A DNA stretch of 64,000 nucleotides from Pseudophaeobacter flagellatus (lineage in GTDB: Bacteria > Pseudomonadota > Alphaproteobacteria > Rhodobacterales > Rhodobacteraceae). Below are positions 18,656 to 27,796 of the stretch, in pieces. The notes beneath the pieces were generated by a model. The model was not told the origin of the DNA and made no database searches. It worked only from the letters and a program-made list of their open reading frames with translations. Numbering within the stretch: the first letter of the stretch is position 1; each line of letters begins with the position of its first letter. Location: contig NZ_JAJQRG010000013.1 in assembly GCF_021228235.1 (NCBI RefSeq), positions 24,407-88,406 of the forward strand, read 5' to 3'. The position numbers were made by a program, and so were the translations under genes.

Positions 18656-18658
18656 ACC

Positions 18659-20116
18659 ATGACATCTGCCCCGGCAACCGATACCGCAGCCGCATCCCAA
18701 ACCCCGCTGAAATGTGACCTGCTGGTGATCGGCGCCGGATCGGGCGGGTTGTCGGTGGCGGCAGGTGCCAGCCAGATGGGGGCTTCGGTGGTGCTTCTTG
18801 AGGGGCACAAGATGGGCGGCGACTGTTTGAACTATGGCTGTGTGCCTTCCAAGGCGCTGCTGGCCAGCGCCAAGGCGGCCTATGGCCAAAGCACCAGCGC
18901 AGCCTTTGGTGTGGCCGAGGTGACGCCCGCCGTGGATTACGCCGCAGCCAATACCCATGTGCAGAACACCATCGATGCGATCACCCCGATGGATAGCCAA
19001 GAGCGGTTCGAGGGGTTCGGCGTGCGGGTGATCCGCGAATTTGGCCGCTTTATTTCCCCAGCCGAGGTGCAGGCCGGCAATCATGTGATCCGCGCCCGCC
19101 GGGTGGTGATCGCCACCGGATCCTTGCCGCTGGTGCCACCGGTGCCGGGGCTGGAGACTGTGCCCTATGAAACCAATGAAACCCTGTTTGATCTGCGCAG
19201 CTGCCCAGAGCATCTGCTGATCATCGGCGGTGGTCCGATTGGCATTGAAATGGCGCAGGCGCATATTCGGCTGGGCAGCAGGGTCACGGTGATCGAAGGC
19301 GAACGCGCGTTGGGCGGTGATGACCCAGAGGCCGCCGCCGTTGTACTGGACTCGCTGCGCAATGAGGGCGTGATGATTGCCGAGAACGCCATGGCAGCCC
19401 AGATCAGCGGTGAGGCTGGTGCCATCGAGGTGAAAACCAGGGATGGGCGCCGCTTTACCGGCTCGCATCTCTTGGTGGCGGTGGGCCGCAAGAGCAATAC
19501 GGACAGGCTGGATCTTGCGGCCGGCGGGATCACGCCGAGCAAAACCGGCATCAAGGTGGACGCTGCGCTGCGCACCAGCAACCGTCGCGTCTATGCTATT
19601 GGCGATGTCGCGGGGGGGATGCAGTTTACCCATGTGGCGGGCTATCACGCCGGGGTGATCATCCGCTCGGCGCTGTTTGGCCTGCCGTCCAAGGCGCAGG
19701 AACTGCACCTGCCGCGCGCCACCTATAGTGACCCGGAACTGGCCCAGGTCGGCCTGACAGAGGCTAAGGCTCGCGCCCGGTATGGCGATGAGGTGGAATT
19801 GGCGCGGTTTGATTTTGCCCATAATGACCGCGCCCTGGCAGAGCTGAAAACCAAGGGTTTCATCAAGGTGATGGTGGTTAAAGGACGCCCGGTGGGGGCG
19901 ACGATTGTCGGGCACCAAGCGGGGGAATTGATTTCATTGTGGTCGCTTGCTTTGGCAAATAGGTTGAAGATGAGCCAGGTTGCCGCAATGGTGGCGCCAT
20001 ATCCGTCAATCGGGGAGATCAATAAACGTGTCGCTGGCGCCTACTTCTCACCACGGTTGTTTGACAGTGCGCTGGTTAAGCGCGCGGTGCGCTTTGTGCA
20101 GCGTTGGATCCCTTAA
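18659..20116 (+). CDS. FAD-dependent pyridine nucleotide-disulfide oxidoreductase
   Basis: A 485-residue flavoprotein of the dihydrolipoyl/mercuric reductase family. The FAD-binding GAGSGGLSVA is near residue 27, the redox pair GGDCLNYGCVPSK gives Cys56 and Cys61, the second dinucleotide site is IIGGGPIGIEMA, and the VYAIGDVAGG motif is present. It lacks the N-terminal metal-binding domain of MerA, and no mer genes are nearby. It is immediately downstream of the TVP38 gene, a pairing common in proteobacteria with unknown substrate. Confidence 0.88.
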   Translation: MTSAPATDTAAASQTPLKCDLLVIGAGSGGLSVAAGASQMGASVVLLEGHKMGGDCLNYGCVPSKALLASAKAAYGQSTSAAFGVAEVTPAVDYAAANTHVQNTIDAITPMDSQERFEGFGVRVIREFGRFISPAEVQAGNHVIRARRVVIATGSLPLVPPVPGLETVPYETNETLFDLRSCPEHLLIIGGGPIGIEMAQAHIRLGSRVTVIEGERALGGDDPEAAAVVLDSLRNEGVMIAENAMAAQISGEAGAIEVKTRDGRRFTGSHLLVAVGRKSNTDRLDLAAGGITPSKTGIKVDAALRTSNRRVYAIGDVAGGMQFTHVAGYHAGVIIRSALFGLPSKAQELHLPRATYSDPELAQVGLTEAKARARYGDEVELARFDFAHNDRALAELKTKGFIKVMVVKGRPVGATIVGHQAGELISLWSLALANRLKMSQVAAMVAPYPSIGEINKRVAGAYFSPRLFDSALVKRAVRFVQRWIP

Positions 20117-20131
20117 CCCGGAAAGAGCGCC

Positions 20132-21517
20132 ATGCTGAATTCGCTTTCAGGCCGGTTTTTGGTTCTGACCATTGTCTTTGTCATGCTGGCCGAGGTGCTG
20201 ATCTTCGTGCCCTCGATTTCTCGCTTTCGTCTTGATTACCTGGCAGATCGGCTGGAGCGGGCGCAGATTGCCTCTCTGGCGCTGCTGGCGGATGATATGC
20301 TGGATACCGAGCTGGAGGCGGAGCTGCTGGAAAACGCCGGGGTCTATAACGTGGTGCTGCGCCGCGATGAGATCCGCCAGCTGATGCTGTCGTCGCCCAT
20401 TCCGCAAGAGATCGCAGGCACCTATGATTTGCGTATGGCCTCGGCTTTTACCCTGATCGGGGATGCCTTCTTGCAGTTGTTCAGCGCGGAAAACCGGATC
20501 ATCCGGGTGATTGGCGCGCCGGTGCGTGATGCGGGGCTGCTGATCGAGATCACGATTGAAACCGCGCCGCTGCGCAGCGCCATGATCGATTATGGCATTC
20601 GGGTGCTGCTGCTTTCGGCGGTGATTTCCATTTTTACCGCTCTGCTGCTGTTTGCGGCCGTCCGTGCCTTTCTGGTGCGCCCGATCAAGGGGGTTGTGGG
20701 CTATATGCAGCGCTACGCTGCCGCGCCGGAAGATGCCCGGGGTATCATCCACCCCAGTGCCGGCGTGCGCGAGCTGCGCGAGGCTGAAGAGGCGCTGTTG
20801 CAATTGCAGACCGAGCTGACCCAGGCGCTGCGCCAACGCGAACGGCTGGCACAACTGGGCGGCGCCGTGGCCAAGATCAGCCATGATCTGCGAAATATCC
20901 TGACCTCTGCGCAGCTGTTCACCGACCGTATCGAGGCAAGCGAGGACCCCTTGGTGCGGCGGCTGGCCCCCAAGCTGGTGAATTCGATTACCCGGGCGGT
21001 GTCGCTCTGTGAGGGCACGCTGGCCTTTGGGCGTGCCGAAGAGCCGGCGCCAACCTTTGCCCGCATTGCCCTGTGCGAGCTGGTCGAGGATATCGTTGAA
21101 AGTGAACTGCTGGTGTCCGATGAAACAGGGGTTGAGATCCTCAATGAGGTGCCAAAGGGCATGATGCTGCGCGGCGATAGCGAACAGCTGTTTCGGGTGG
21201 TGATGAACCTGGTGCGCAACGCCCGTCAGGCGATTGTCGCTACTGGCATCGCGGGCCGCGTCACCATCGCCGCCGGCGAGGATGACGCGGCCTGGTGGAT
21301 CACGGTTTCTGACACCGGCCCAGGCCTGCCGCAACGCGCCCAGGATAATCTGTTCACCCCGTTTCAGGGCAGTGCGCGCAAGGGGGGCAGCGGTTTGGGG
21401 CTGACCATCGCCGCTGAACTGATCAAGGGGCATGGCGGCTCTTTGGTGCTGCGTGAAACCGGTGCTGAGGGCAGTCTTTTTGAAATCCACCTGCCCAAGG
21501 GCGACGGAACCTTGTGA
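20132..21517 (+). CDS. Orphan sensor histidine kinase
   Basis: A 461-residue membrane kinase. It has an N-terminal membrane segment (residues ~8-26), a periplasmic sensor region, a second membrane segment (~157-180) followed by a HAMP-like linker, and a dimerisation box KISHDLRNILTS with the phospho-acceptor His251. The ATPase domain has an N box (NLVRNARQA) and GPGLPQ and GGSGLGLTIA glycine loops. No response regulator gene adjoins, so its partner is elsewhere. It follows the flavoprotein gene after 15 nt and may be co-transcribed. Confidence 0.9.
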   Translation: MLNSLSGRFLVLTIVFVMLAEVLIFVPSISRFRLDYLADRLERAQIASLALLADDMLDTELEAELLENAGVYNVVLRRDEIRQLMLSSPIPQEIAGTYDLRMASAFTLIGDAFLQLFSAENRIIRVIGAPVRDAGLLIEITIETAPLRSAMIDYGIRVLLLSAVISIFTALLLFAAVRAFLVRPIKGVVGYMQRYAAAPEDARGIIHPSAGVRELREAEEALLQLQTELTQALRQRERLAQLGGAVAKISHDLRNILTSAQLFTDRIEASEDPLVRRLAPKLVNSITRAVSLCEGTLAFGRAEEPAPTFARIALCELVEDIVESELLVSDETGVEILNEVPKGMMLRGDSEQLFRVVMNLVRNARQAIVATGIAGRVTIAAGEDDAAWWITVSDTGPGLPQRAQDNLFTPFQGSARKGGSGLGLTIAAELIKGHGGSLVLRETGAEGSLFEIHLPKGDGTL

Positions 21518-21643
21518 AGGCGCGAAGAGCCAACTGATGGGGGGGCAAGACTGGTAGCAAGATTGGCGGAATTCAAAAAGACTGGCAGGATTTTGTTTTT
21601 GGGGTTGCGCGCTTCAGTCCCGAGGACTAAACCCCGCCGCAGT

Positions 21644-21720
21644 GGACCGATAGCTCAGCTGGATAGAGTACCTGACTACGAATCAGGGGGTCGGGGGTTC
21701 GAATCCTCCTCGGTCCGCCA
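21644..21720 (+). tRNA. tRNA-Arg(ACG), copy 1
   Basis: 77 nt including an encoded CCA. The acceptor stem is GGACCGA / TCGGTCC, the anticodon stem is CCTGA / TCAGG around the loop CTACGAA with anticodon ACG (21678-21680), and the T arm carries GGTTCGAATCC. It is identical to copy 2, which starts 177 nt later. Confidence 0.97.
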
Positions 21721-21820
21721 CGCTTTCAAATCTTCCCGATGTGGTTGGTTTGAAAAGGTTTTTGGAAGGGGCCAAATTGGCTTGCTTCTTCTTCGCAGGG
21801 GCCTTAAATCCTGCAGCAGT

Positions 21821-21897
21821 GGACCGATAGCTCAGCTGGATAGAGTACCTGACTACGAATCAGGGGGTCGGGGGTTCGAATCCTCCTCGGTCCGCCA
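21821..21897 (+). tRNA. tRNA-Arg(ACG), copy 2
   Basis: 77 nt including CCA, identical base for base to copy 1. The 100-nt spacer between the copies shows no gene. The accessory island starts directly after this copy, as expected for an integration site. Confidence 0.97.
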
Positions 21898-22422
21898 CTG
21901 CCTTTTTGTCAGATGCCAAGCAAAACCGACTTTTGTGACAGATAGCTGACCCAGTCGGCGGAATTTCCTGAAATCATAGCAGCGTTGCTCAGTTGAGCGG
22001 GTGATCGTAAGATACGGCCAATCCAGCCTTTGTCTGATCTCGGAAGCCTCGCTTGGTCAAAAGCCTACCTGCCACTCCCGGAACGAACTTCCCGCAGTTG
22101 CCGCTGACGGTGGCACATGCCGCGTGCGAGCCCGCTACTTCCTTGCTGTCGCGGCTTGCGGCCAGGAACGGCGCTATATCGATGCAGAGGTTCTGCGGCG
22201 ACATTGCCTTTCCGATCGACCCGCTGTTTCGTGGTGAGAAGGTGGCTATTGATCAATTGGCACAGCTGGCAGGGTGTGACGTGGGCGCATTGGTGCGGGT
22301 ATCTATCCGCCACCTCGGTAAGGGCCATTTTCGCCTGAGAGAAGAATTTGCCTCCCTTCAGAGCTTTCAGCGCACGCGCATCCGCGTCTGCCCAGAGTGC
22401 ATACGGTCCGAGATGCCGTCAT

Positions 22423-22577
22423 CCGATTGTTCGGATCGGTTTTGAAGCGGGCACGATGAGCCAACATCTTTTCTATGGATTGACCAATGACGGTTTCGAC
22501 GTTGTCTGCATGGAAGCCCGACAGGTCAGCGCGGCACTGTCGGCAATGCGCAACAAAACAGACAAGAACGATGTGGC
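22423..22577 (+). pseudogene. IS110-family transposase fragment
   Basis: In one frame the segment reads RIGFEAGTMSQ, then GFDVVCMEARQVSAALSAMR and NKTDKND, a strong match to my knowledge of the N-terminal DEDD region of IS110 transposases. The frame stops right after the KTDKND motif, so it is a short remnant. The following ~250 nt (to about 22835) could be the far end of the same element after an internal deletion, but this is inference. Confidence 0.75.
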
Positions 22578-22849
22578 ATGACGTAACCACACACCGCCCA
22601 ACCTGAACGGGGTCGTCCCTCACCGGACGAGGTCTGTGGAAGAAGCCGAAAAGGGCTGCTGCGCAAAGAGAAGCGCGTCCCAAAGCAAGGCTCTCCACTG
22701 CCAATCCGACACATGCGTGCAGCGATGATATCAGGTCATCAGTCAGACTGCGAAGAGAAGCGTGACCCGGATGAGTGACAATGGCCCATGAAAAAAGGAA
22801 AACGAGCTTGACCCAAACACCCAATTAGAGAAGCCGACCTTGGCCAGGA

Positions 22850-23227
22850 TCACCCTTGCCGCAGCGCAGCTTCCCCATACCGCCGTCCAGACATGCCTGA
22901 CGATGAAAGTGCTGTTCGGCATGGCATTGCGCCAGACGACTGGTTTCGTCGATAGCCTACTGAGACTGGTCGGTCTGGTGGGCATGAATGGTAAAGCGTG
23001 ATTACGTTCTCGCACTTGACGATGAGTTTGGTGCCCCGCAGACGTTCGATTTGCTGGATTTCGTGCCGACGCCTCTCGATCTCGCGGGCTGCGTCCTTGT
23101 CGCTGAGAAAGAACGCATCGTCGGCTACACGCGTCGCAACACTGAGAACCAGACTGACGTCGGCGTTTCGAAATCCGCGCTGGCGCATCCGTGTTTCGGC
23201 GTGTTTAGTGAAGCGAAGGTCATGCAT
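22850..23227 (-). CDS. DUF4258-like protein with an IS-derived C-terminus
   Basis: A 125-residue frame. Residues 1-83 (FTKHAETRMRQRGF near the start, then KCENVITLYHS) resemble the compact DUF4258 fold often found beside toxin-antitoxin or mobile genes. From residue ~84 the reading runs antisense through the IS5 fragment, so the last ~40 residues are probably not native. It overlaps the upstream 228-aa gene by 8 bp. Whether a stable protein is made is uncertain. Confidence 0.55.
   Translation of the reverse strand: MHDLRFTKHAETRMRQRGFRNADVSLVLSVATRVADDAFFLSDKDAAREIERRRHEIQQIERLRGTKLIVKCENVITLYHSCPPDRPVSVGYRRNQSSGAMPCRTALSSSGMSGRRYGEAALRQG
22870..22978 (+). pseudogene. IS5-family transposase N-terminal fragment
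   Basis: The plus-strand frame reads VQTCLTMKVLFGMALRQTTG then FVDSLLRLVGL, the start of IS5-type DDE transposases. It breaks off at about 22978, where the sequence becomes the end of the minus-strand DUF4258-like gene. It shows a chimeric junction of mobile-element debris. Confidence 0.8.
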
Positions 23228-23906
23228 CGTCGTACTCCTTCACCTCATTGGGTTTTTCCGCTGAACCAGGGATATCGAGGTCGAGGTCGCCGAGAAGTGC
23301 CGAAAGCTTCTCGTGCTGCGTCTTTCGGTCGGCGATCTCGTCCGCAGGTATTCGTGATATGAGCCACTCCACACGGCGCTCAGTGTTTTGCGCGCCGAAC
23401 AGTTCCTCCGGGATGTCAGGGATACGTACATGGCCGCAGGCCAGCGCATACTCGGCATCGGAGTTGCCCGCAGTTAGTTCGTGAAGTAGACCTGCGCCAA
23501 TCCGGTATTCAGGAAACCCAAACGGCCCAATCTCAAAGACTTCTGGATCAAGAATGACTTCAGTCTTTCCGAGATCTCGTGCCAGTTCCCTGAGGTAGTC
23601 TGCAAGGGGATTGTTGATATTGGGATCATAGCCCAGACTATAGGTGTCTTCGGCGACGTCCTTCCCGAACACATCCTGCTTTCTGATGGACGCCTCTTCT
23701 TCGAAGACCGCATCTTGTGTGCGATACACAGCTTGGGCGAAGGAGAAGTTTCCACCGCCCAAAGACATGAGCTCTTCAGCCTTTTCGTCAATTTCGGCCA
23801 GTCGCTTCTTGCGCCAGGCAAGGCTACCCTCGGCAAGCAGCGCCATGCAAAGCGGCGCCATTTCGATCTGCGTCCGAACAGGAATATCGTAGAGGTGTTC
23901 GACCAT
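23220..23906 (-). CDS. Unknown acidic 228-aa protein
   Basis: I do not recognise this family. The protein is soluble, rather acidic, and rich in short charged helices; no signal peptide, membrane segment or known catalytic motif is visible. Its end overlaps the start of the DUF4258-like gene by 8 bp on the same strand, suggesting they were once a two-gene unit. The gene lies in the accessory island and its base composition is lower in GC than the core. Confidence 0.6.
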   Translation of the reverse strand: MVEHLYDIPVRTQIEMAPLCMALLAEGSLAWRKKRLAEIDEKAEELMSLGGGNFSFAQAVYRTQDAVFEEEASIRKQDVFGKDVAEDTYSLGYDPNINNPLADYLRELARDLGKTEVILDPEVFEIGPFGFPEYRIGAGLLHELTAGNSDAEYALACGHVRIPDIPEELFGAQNTERRVEWLISRIPADEIADRKTQHEKLSALLGDLDLDIPGSAEKPNEVKEYDDA

Positions 23907-24455
23907 CCGAAAGCCGAGGGAGGTGTTCTCGTGCGTTCATCGCTAATCCTCCCGCTCAATACAGGAATTGAATCAGCCACTTGCCTACGGATCAAGGAAT
24001 AGTTTTTCAACAAAATCGGCGTAGAGCGAAAGTTCGCTGCACGCGCGAAGGCACACTGTCAAACAAATGAAAGCGGCCATTCAGGGCTCAGGCTCAACGC
24101 CCCACCATGCTGCACCAGGCACCAAGGTCAGCAATGCGCAGGGTTGCGACCTTTGCAAAGGCTGCGCGAAGATGCATTTCTCGTTCCAATGCTTCCAACA
24201 GCAGTAGAGCGTTTCCGGGGCTTGCCGCACGACTTCGGGAAGAACAGATCAGTCATGTTACCCTCAATCTTGCCAAGCCGCGAAACACGTAGCGCGCTGA
24301 AAATAAATGCATTCTGATCTTAAGTGAAACCCACTCATCGCTGTGCGCAACATTCTCCTCCCATATCAGCCCTCCTGCAGCAAACTATTCCTTTGAGGAC
24401 AGCTGCTCCGCGCCTAGGCTGAGTACATTCATTTCCATTTGTTGGAGGCACCATT
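23907..24455. other. Intergenic stretch without a recognised gene
   Basis: No reading frame here resembles a gene I know. A short minus-strand reading near 24080-24290 is broken and unassigned. An AAGG/GGAGG site at its right end belongs to the next gene. Confidence 0.5.
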
Positions 24456-26399
24456 ATGCTGCAAACGAACGAGCTTAAAGATTTCAATAAATACATTGCA
24501 GAATTGAAATCTAAGGTCATCAAATCAAAGACGAAGATCGTGCCTTTCCGGTTTTTTTTCGACTTTCCCTTCGCGGGTAGCAAGGGTGACATCTTGCTGG
24601 TGGGAAAAACCCCACCTGCGGTTTTGAAAGATGTAAAAAAACTGGCCAGCACGATTAAACTGGAAGGTGATTGTCAGGTGGCTGACAATCAGTTGCGCAT
24701 GAAAGTCGATAGTGGCGAGGCGAAGGTAGAGCGGGTACAGAAGCTGCTCAAGGCCGCCAAGATCAAGTTTCAGGCCAAATTTGTCGATGACTTTGAAGAG
24801 GGCGCGCAAGAGGCTCAAAATGACTTTGACAAAAAGGCGGCGGCCCGGCGTTTGGCTTCGATCGCCGAGCGCATCAAAAAAATAAACGAGCATATTGCCA
24901 ATAAGTCAGAATTGTCGCCGGTGCTCGCCATGCTCAAAGAGGTTCAGAAAATTATCAAGGAAGGTGCTCTGACCAGCGGCACGCGGCCGGATGAGCTGTT
25001 GGACCGGGCGGAACGGGCCTTTATTCCCGTGGAACGGGAAGCGCAGATCGCGCGCAAGGTTGCAGGAGACACGCCGGAGGCGGATGCGAAATTTGTCGAT
25101 AGGGAGGCCGGAACCCAACGTGAGCTAAAGGCACTTGAGGGTTCACTTGAGCGTGCAGAAGCCGTCAGTAAGACGGCACTGGAGGAAGGCCAAACAGCAT
25201 TGACCAAGATCCTGGCAGCGCGCGATATTGCGATCAAATGGCAGAAACTGGAAATGGAAAAGATGCTGGCCAACAAGGACCGGTTCCACCAGTTGCAGGA
25301 CAAATTCCGTACTGATGAACGGCAGATGGAGGCCGATCTCAAGAACGCCAAGGATGCACTTGAACTGGCACAGGCGGCTACCGCCGAACTTGGTGCGTTG
25401 GTTGCTTCGAATAAGCTGGGCACAAATGAGAAGAAACGCCAACAAAAGGAGTTCCACAAGCAGGCCGCGCAAAATCAAAAGACCGAAAAGGCCATTGGCA
25501 CAATGGAAACAGCACTGCGCAAATTGCGAAGTGACTTTTCCGCAGCGCGTGCCAAGGTTTCCGATGGGGACAAACACGGTACAGCACGCCACGGAACGCA
25601 CACTGGTATGGAACAACAGGCGTTGCGCGCGGCTGCCGGCGGCACATCTGCCGATCAGGATGACAACGAGTGGGGGGACAGCCGTGACAAGCCGCAACCA
25701 GAACTCTCTACCACGCCCGCGTCGGGCGCAAACAAAGTACGTTGGACTATGGGCGGTCAAGACGTGGAACTGGAGTACGAGGACCTGCCCAATGGAAAGA
25801 GACAACTCAAGAACGAGGAAGCCGTGCTCAGGACCTTCAACGATATTGCGGTTGAGTTGGAAGGGCGCGGGGCCAAAACCTCGACCTCGTCCAACTTCTT
25901 GTCCCCGGAGCTAGAAAAGGAAGCGGTCGACCGCGGCCTTAAAGTCGCCAAACAATGTGTCTGGGACGAAATTTGGGATGAACAGAAACAAGACTGGGTG
26001 CCAATTGACCGTTTCTTTGTATATGTAGGCCCACCGAAAACCGTCCGCTCCAAAGGTTGGGGACACTCAGTGAGCCGCAATAAGGATGACGGTGGCAACA
26101 ATGCTCCCAAGATGAAGCTGGTAGAGGCCAATAAGATTTTCAATGCCTTTCGTAACGGCAAGGTCGACCTTAATCAGATGATGAAGCTGATGAATGTCTC
26201 GTTGGAAAAATCCGATGATGGGGGAGCCATCTTGCAGCCCGTTGCCCGGATCATGATCGACAAGTCAGGCAGCGGCTGGACGAACACCTCACAATACCCG
26301 ACCACCGACACACCCGGATGGAGCCTCAAGGGCGAAAGAGTTCGCAAAAGCCGCGATGGCGGAGATGGGATAACGGCGCCTGATGCGACCGGTGTGTAA
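24456..26399 (+). CDS. Unknown 647-aa coiled-coil protein
   Basis: The family is unrecognised. The ATG has a GGAGG site 8 nt upstream, and the low GC and codon use differ from neighbouring core genes. Residues ~1-110 form a basic, mixed alpha/beta region with a repeated pattern of LLKAAKIKFQAKF-like strands. Residues ~110-370 are long charged helices with Leu/Ala heptads, likely a coiled coil. Residues ~380-430 are a Gly/Gln/Asp-rich linker. The C-terminal ~220 residues form a separate folded domain with GWGHSVSRNKD and MIDKSGSGWT. It could be a polymorphic-toxin-like or structural protein; no immunity gene is evident beside it, so I claim no function. Confidence 0.7.
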   Translation: MLQTNELKDFNKYIAELKSKVIKSKTKIVPFRFFFDFPFAGSKGDILLVGKTPPAVLKDVKKLASTIKLEGDCQVADNQLRMKVDSGEAKVERVQKLLKAAKIKFQAKFVDDFEEGAQEAQNDFDKKAAARRLASIAERIKKINEHIANKSELSPVLAMLKEVQKIIKEGALTSGTRPDELLDRAERAFIPVEREAQIARKVAGDTPEADAKFVDREAGTQRELKALEGSLERAEAVSKTALEEGQTALTKILAARDIAIKWQKLEMEKMLANKDRFHQLQDKFRTDERQMEADLKNAKDALELAQAATAELGALVASNKLGTNEKKRQQKEFHKQAAQNQKTEKAIGTMETALRKLRSDFSAARAKVSDGDKHGTARHGTHTGMEQQALRAAAGGTSADQDDNEWGDSRDKPQPELSTTPASGANKVRWTMGGQDVELEYEDLPNGKRQLKNEEAVLRTFNDIAVELEGRGAKTSTSSNFLSPELEKEAVDRGLKVAKQCVWDEIWDEQKQDWVPIDRFFVYVGPPKTVRSKGWGHSVSRNKDDGGNNAPKMKLVEANKIFNAFRNGKVDLNQMMKLMNVSLEKSDDGGAILQPVARIMIDKSGSGWTNTSQYPTTDTPGWSLKGERVRKSRDGGDGITAPDATGV

Positions 26400-26407
26400 G
26401 GCGAGGT

Positions 26408-26637
26408 AATCCGGTTCCGCTTCAAGGTACGTGAAGAGGATCCGCTGGGCGTTTTGCCGTTGCTGGGCATCCAGATCCATTGGGCAACCCCGGCGCATGG
26501 ACAGGCCAAACCTATCGAGCGGGCCTTTCGTGACCTGGCGAGCGACGTGGCAAAAGATCCGTGCTTTGCCGGGGCCTATGTCGGCAACCGCCCTGACGCC
26601 AAACCCGAAAACTACGGCAAGCGCTTGGTTCGGTACA
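26408..26637 (+). pseudogene. Mu-like (MuA C-terminal) transposase fragment
   Basis: One frame reads FKVREEDPLGVLPLLGIQIH, then WATPAHGQAKPIERAFRDLA and FAGAYVGNRPDAKPENYG. The HGQAKPIERAFRDLA segment is a hallmark of phage Mu-like transposases. It begins just after the coiled-coil gene and diverges after residue ~77, so it is a small relic. Confidence 0.75.
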
Positions 26638-26639
26638 AG

Positions 26640-27076
26640 TTGGTCGTTGCCGATTATAAACTTCCTCGTGAAGGTCGAAGTATTATTTCACTGATCTCAA
26701 CAACACGGACAGGGCTGCGCCTGTGCTGGGAGCAGACATCCTCTGCGCTGGGTTTTAACGTCTGATTCCGGGCCGACAATGGTCATGTGCTGCGGCTCTC
26801 ACGAAGGTTCGCTCCGGGCTGCAGAGCTGACCTCCACCGCTTTGATGTCGATCACCAAACCCGGGAGTTTCGCCCACGACTGACTTCGAGGGCAGCTTTG
26901 CGCAGATAGCGGGCTTTGCAAAGTCCGCGGATCTGGAGGCGTGGCGAGCGATCCATGCCGCAGGCGCACCAGGGAGAGCTGACCTTCGCCACAACCGCCG
27001 ACCACCTTCTAACGGCGGGGATGCGGGACGAAGCGCCCATTCTCTGCGGCTGCGCCAATGTCTGATGTTCTTTAGA
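26640..27076. other. Intergenic debris without a recognised gene
   Basis: Several frames are open but none matches a family I know. The last bases near 27060 lead into the end of the minus-strand gene. Most likely decayed mobile or phage sequence. Confidence 0.45.
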
Positions 27077-27646
27077 CTAGCTACCCTCAGAGTATCTCTC
27101 GAAAAGCACACGACTGTTGGCAACGATCGCGCTCTCTTCCGTCTGTCCATCCCATCCCGTTGAGAAGGTAATCTGTTGGCCATCAATGGTGAAGCTATAG
27201 GTCAATTGGCGTTGTGAACATCGCGTGGACACCCAATCGAAACGGGTATTTTTGGCAACCCAGCGCGCATCAGAGCGCACCCGTTCCGTCAGAATACGTT
27301 CAACACGACGCCCGATATCCTCCCATGTATGGTCAGATGCAAAACCTTCGAGTATCGATTTGTAGGCATCAATTGCGAAGCGGTAGGTTTTGCCTAACAG
27401 CAGCCATGTGACCTCATGGTCGCCAAATGTCACTTGGGCGGCAACATCGTCACACCCGACGCAACCGCATTGACATCGCCCAACCAAGACGCTGTCCGAT
27501 GTCTCCGGTCCGACGGAACGCCTAAAGTCTACTGGATCTAATCCCAGATAAGCGTCACCAAGCACATCGGCCCCATCAACAAGTAGCCGAACTTCATGAT
27601 CATTCGAGGATTCAGAAGGTTTGACCTTGTACGTAAGTGTATTCAA
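27077..27646 (-). CDS. Unknown 189-aa protein with a CQCGCVGC motif
   Basis: The family is not assigned. A CQCGCVGCDD motif lies near residues 58-67 and there is no signal peptide or membrane segment. The sequence pattern (DGADVLGDAYLGLDPVDF, then VTWLL, then an alternating hydrophobic end) resembles hypothetical proteins I have seen in actinobacteria and alphaproteobacteria. The start is a TTG, supported by an AGGAG site exactly 6 nt upstream. It lies in the island between Mu-like debris and an SGNH hydrolase. Confidence 0.65.
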   Translation of the reverse strand: MNTLTYKVKPSESSNDHEVRLLVDGADVLGDAYLGLDPVDFRRSVGPETSDSVLVGRCQCGCVGCDDVAAQVTFGDHEVTWLLLGKTYRFAIDAYKSILEGFASDHTWEDIGRRVERILTERVRSDARWVAKNTRFDWVSTRCSQRQLTYSFTIDGQQITFSTGWDGQTEESAIVANSRVLFERYSEGS

Positions 27647-27796
27647 AAGTTGCTCCTACCGTCCGAGAAGGACAAGGCGATCGACTTGCGCCAATTCAAC
27701 AATAGCGGACTTTTGAGCGGGGCGCAGCATCCGGTAAAATGGGCTCAAACCTGTCGTTAGCTACGAATGCCGTGAAAGTCCGCTTTGAGACGGCTA

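Noticed and set aside
17789..19918. 709-residue minus frame
   Set aside because: Antisense to the TVP38 and flavoprotein genes, with low-complexity His/Gln/Arg composition typical of shadow reading.
20147..21490. 447-residue minus frame
   Set aside because: Antisense to the histidine kinase; no motif.
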